A stretch of 64,000 nucleotides of DNA, taken from assembly GCF_900066015.1 (NCBI RefSeq), contig NZ_LN890655.1, positions 3,822,726 to 3,886,725 of the forward strand, written 5' to 3'. The position numbers and the translations under genes were made by a program. Shown piece after piece: positions 62,114 to 64,000 of this stretch; the first letter of the stretch is position 1, and every line of letters begins with the position of its first letter. The stretch is from Candidatus Promineifilum breve. GTDB lineage: Bacteria > Chloroflexota > Anaerolineae > Promineifilales > Promineifilaceae. A model generated the notes under the pieces. That model was not told the DNA's origin and searched no databases. It saw nothing but the letters and a program-made list of their open reading frames with translations.

Positions 62114-63334
62114 TCAGACGGGATTGGATGGATTGGTGGTCAGGACAGTCGCTAACTCGGCGCTGAGCAGTTCTTCCAGATAGGGGGTAACGCCCCAATA
62201 CGTCTTGAGCGCCCGGTATTCGGCCACGAGGGCCGGAGTGGGCGGCGCGCCAGTGTGGACGGCGCGAATCATCAGGTTTTTGGGCGTGTGCTCCACGGCG
62301 ACGAACTCCAGCACCTCGGCCCGGTAGCCCAGCAGGCGCAGGATGTGGGCGCGCAGGGCATCGGTCAGCGCGTCGCCCAGCCGCTCGCGCAGGATGCCAT
62401 GGCGCAACACGGGGCGAAACGGCGACGGCGTCTCGGCCGCGGCCAGTTGGGCTTGCAAATGATGGTGGCAGCAGGGGGCGCTGAAGATGAGCCGGCTGCC
62501 CCAACGCACGGCGCGGGCCAGGGCGTCGTCGGTGGCCGTGTCGCAGGCGTGCAGAGCCAGCACCACGTCGGGGGCCTCGGCCGGGGCATAATCGAGAATT
62601 TGGCCGGCGGCGAAGGTCAGCCCCTCCCAACCCAGTTCAGCGGCCGTGGCCTGGTGGCGAGCCATCAGGAACTCCTTGGCATCGACGCCGGTCATCGCCG
62701 TGGGGATGTCTTTGATCGTGGTCAGATAGTGGTAGGTGGCGAAGGTCAGCGCGGCGCTGCCGCAGCCCAGATCGACGACGCGCAACGGGCGGGTCGTGAC
62801 CTTATCGATCTCGCCCGTCTCATCGATCAGGCGCAGGAACTCATTGATCTGGCGAAACTTGCGCTCCTGATTGGCGCGGATGCGGCCGTCGGCCGTCGTC
62901 ACGCCGATGGCCCGCAGGAAGGGCGGCGGCGCGTCGGCCGGCAGGATGCCCGCTTTGGGCCGGTCGTGGGCCAGATCGAGGGTGATCGGCTGCCCATTCG
63001 TTCGTTTTTCGCGGTGGACGATGGGCTTGCCCTTTTTGCTGAACTGCACGCGAATCGTCTCGGTCGCGGTTTCGGCCTGGATGCTGTGGAAGGGCAAGGC
63101 CAGCAGCTCGCGCAGAGGGCCAGTTGCTTCCCCAGCGCGATAGTTCCGGGCAACTTCCTGCCGCCCATCGAAATAGACGAATTGCAGGTGGCGGCCGTCC
63201 TTGATCAGCACCGGCCGAATGGTGACTCGTGCCCAGGGCACATCCGCGCCGCGCCGCGCGCCGTGGAAGCCGGCTTCGATGAACTCCTCAGCGGCTATTG
63301 TCGCTTCCAATAGCGTTTGGTACGACTCGGACAT
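62114..63334 (-). CDS. SAM-dependent methyltransferase (Methyltransf_32-like)
   Basis: 406 residues. N-terminal domain of unknown type (about 1-185), then the SAM site VVDLGCGSAALTFATYHY, TGVDAKEFLM, DVVLALHACDTATDDALA and a cysteine-histidine motif FSAPCCHHHLQAQL, as in METTL25/RRNAD1-like enzymes. It may methylate RNA or protein. It ends 20 bases before the amidohydrolase. Confidence 0.82.
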   Translation of the reverse strand: MSESYQTLLEATIAAEEFIEAGFHGARRGADVPWARVTIRPVLIKDGRHLQFVYFDGRQEVARNYRAGEATGPLRELLALPFHSIQAETATETIRVQFSKKGKPIVHREKRTNGQPITLDLAHDRPKAGILPADAPPPFLRAIGVTTADGRIRANQERKFRQINEFLRLIDETGEIDKVTTRPLRVVDLGCGSAALTFATYHYLTTIKDIPTAMTGVDAKEFLMARHQATAAELGWEGLTFAAGQILDYAPAEAPDVVLALHACDTATDDALARAVRWGSRLIFSAPCCHHHLQAQLAAAETPSPFRPVLRHGILRERLGDALTDALRAHILRLLGYRAEVLEFVAVEHTPKNLMIRAVHTGAPPTPALVAEYRALKTYWGVTPYLEELLSAELATVLTTNPSNPV

Positions 63335-63358
63335 GACACGTTTAAGCGGCCGGGCGCG

Positions 63359-64000
63359 TTATTCGCCCCACTCCAGTTCCTGGTCGCCAATGAACACGGA
63401 GTCGCCGACCTTCACGCCCGCTTCGGTCAGCGCGGCGGTGATGCCCGACTTTTCCAGCATCGTCTGGAAGCGCCGCGCCGCGTCGTCGAATTCGAAATAG
63501 GTCATGGCGGCGATGCGCTCGATGTCCTTGCCGCGCACGCGCCAGACGTTGTTGCCCTCGCGCTTGACCGTAAATTCCTTGCCGTCGCTGGGCGGGCGGA
63601 TGATGATCGGCTCCTCGGCCGCTGTCGCCTGGGCCGGGGGAGCGGCATCGGCCAGACGCTTGACCTCGTAGAGCATGGCCTGCACCCCTTCGCCGGTAAC
63701 GGCCGAGAGGCTCATAAACGGGTAGCCGGCGGCGGTGATGGCCGCGCGTATGTCCGGCTCGGCCGCCCGCGTGTCGGGCAGATCGATCTTGTTGAGGACG
63801 ACCAGTTGCGGCTTGGTTGCCAGAACGGGATTATAGAGGGCCAGTTCCTCGTTGATCATCCGCCAATCGGCCAGCGGCTCGGCCGCCAGACCGTCGAGCA
63901 GGTGGACGAGAACGCGCGTGCGCTCGATGTGGCGCAGAAAATCGTGGCCCAGCCCGACGCCTTCCGACGCGCCCTCGATCAGGCCGGGGATGTCGGCCAT
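63359..64000 (-). CDS. obg: GTPase Obg/CgtA, 3' part
   Basis: 213 residues, C-terminal part; the N-terminal glycine-rich Obg domain lies beyond the right edge. DIPGLIEGASEGVGLGHDFLRH (G3 and switch II), NKIDLPD (G4), and SAVTGEGVQAML (G5) belong to the G domain; the final third is the OCT domain (KEFTVKREGNNVWRVRGKDIERIAAMT). A ribosome-assembly GTPase. Partial at the right edge. Confidence 0.95.
   Translation of the reverse strand: MADIPGLIEGASEGVGLGHDFLRHIERTRVLVHLLDGLAAEPLADWRMINEELALYNPVLATKPQLVVLNKIDLPDTRAAEPDIRAAITAAGYPFMSLSAVTGEGVQAMLYEVKRLADAAPPAQATAAEEPIIIRPPSDGKEFTVKREGNNVWRVRGKDIERIAAMTYFEFDDAARRFQTMLEKSGITAALTEAGVKVGDSVFIGDQELEWGE

Noticed and set aside
62094-62630. N-terminal extension of the amidohydrolase to 62630
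   Set aside because: Runs through the methyltransferase gene; the amidohydrolase starts with MSTSLLLTNGRIYTMNP at 62093.

Overview
The window is a high-GC bacterial chromosome segment, most probably from a Chloroflexota (Anaerolineae-like) organism. That assignment is inference from gene content: a DUF2723 membrane glycosyltransferase-like protein, a PII-like protein paired with a CPA2 antiporter, FHA and PP2C-like membrane proteins, a T-box valS, and many lipoproteins with Pro/Thr/Ala linkers. No rRNA or other decisive marker lies in the window.

Layout. (1) 1-13120: right-hand part of a tailed-phage (HK97-type) prophage. One leftward operon runs from early genes (membrane protein, replication initiator with internal iterons, helicase loader) through packaging (terS, terL, portal, MuF) to head and connector genes, and leaves the window at the left edge. 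A rightward tyrosine integrase sits next to a D-arm-less tRNA-Val-like sequence that looks like the attachment site. (2) 13150-17900: leftward cluster of a UbiD-family decarboxylase, a fused aconitase X, a CPA2 antiporter and a PII-like protein. The AcnX/UbiD pair suggests the archaeal-type mevalonate route. (3) 18152-25964: ftsZ with a small HTH gene, a MEMO-family protein, FHA and membrane proteins, a methyltransferase, and two surface lipoproteins (SH3; metallopeptidase). (4) 25973-26552: tRNA-Sec, Phe, Gly(GCC) and Cys. (5) 26583-32736: PepF, a DtxR-like regulator, a DivIC/FtsB-like protein, a PfkB kinase, parA and parB, and small proteins. (6) 32851-39906: complete-looking hisGDCBHAFIE operon behind a sigma70-type promoter, a short His-rich leader ORF and a terminator, i.e. 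an attenuator. (7) 39937-46179: DUF2723 protein, tRNAs (CAT, Gly-TCC, Pro-TGG, Leu-TAA), tilS, DinB-like and ADP-ribosylglycohydrolase genes. (8) 46413-50501: thyA-folA, convergent with valS, which has a T-box leader with a GUC specifier and a near-consensus promoter. (9) 50580-64000: K+ channel, enoyl-CoA hydratase, PP2C-like/beta-propeller membrane protein, ald, SDR, pepA, carboxylate-amine ligase, amidohydrolase, methyltransferase, and the 3' part of obg.

Several families of intergenic inverted repeats are scattered through the chromosomal part and are absent from the prophage. The most interesting items are the AcnX/UbiD pair in a bacterium, the lambda-like origin inside the phage initiator gene, the MuF-zincin fusion, the his attenuator and the D-arm-less tRNA at the integration site.
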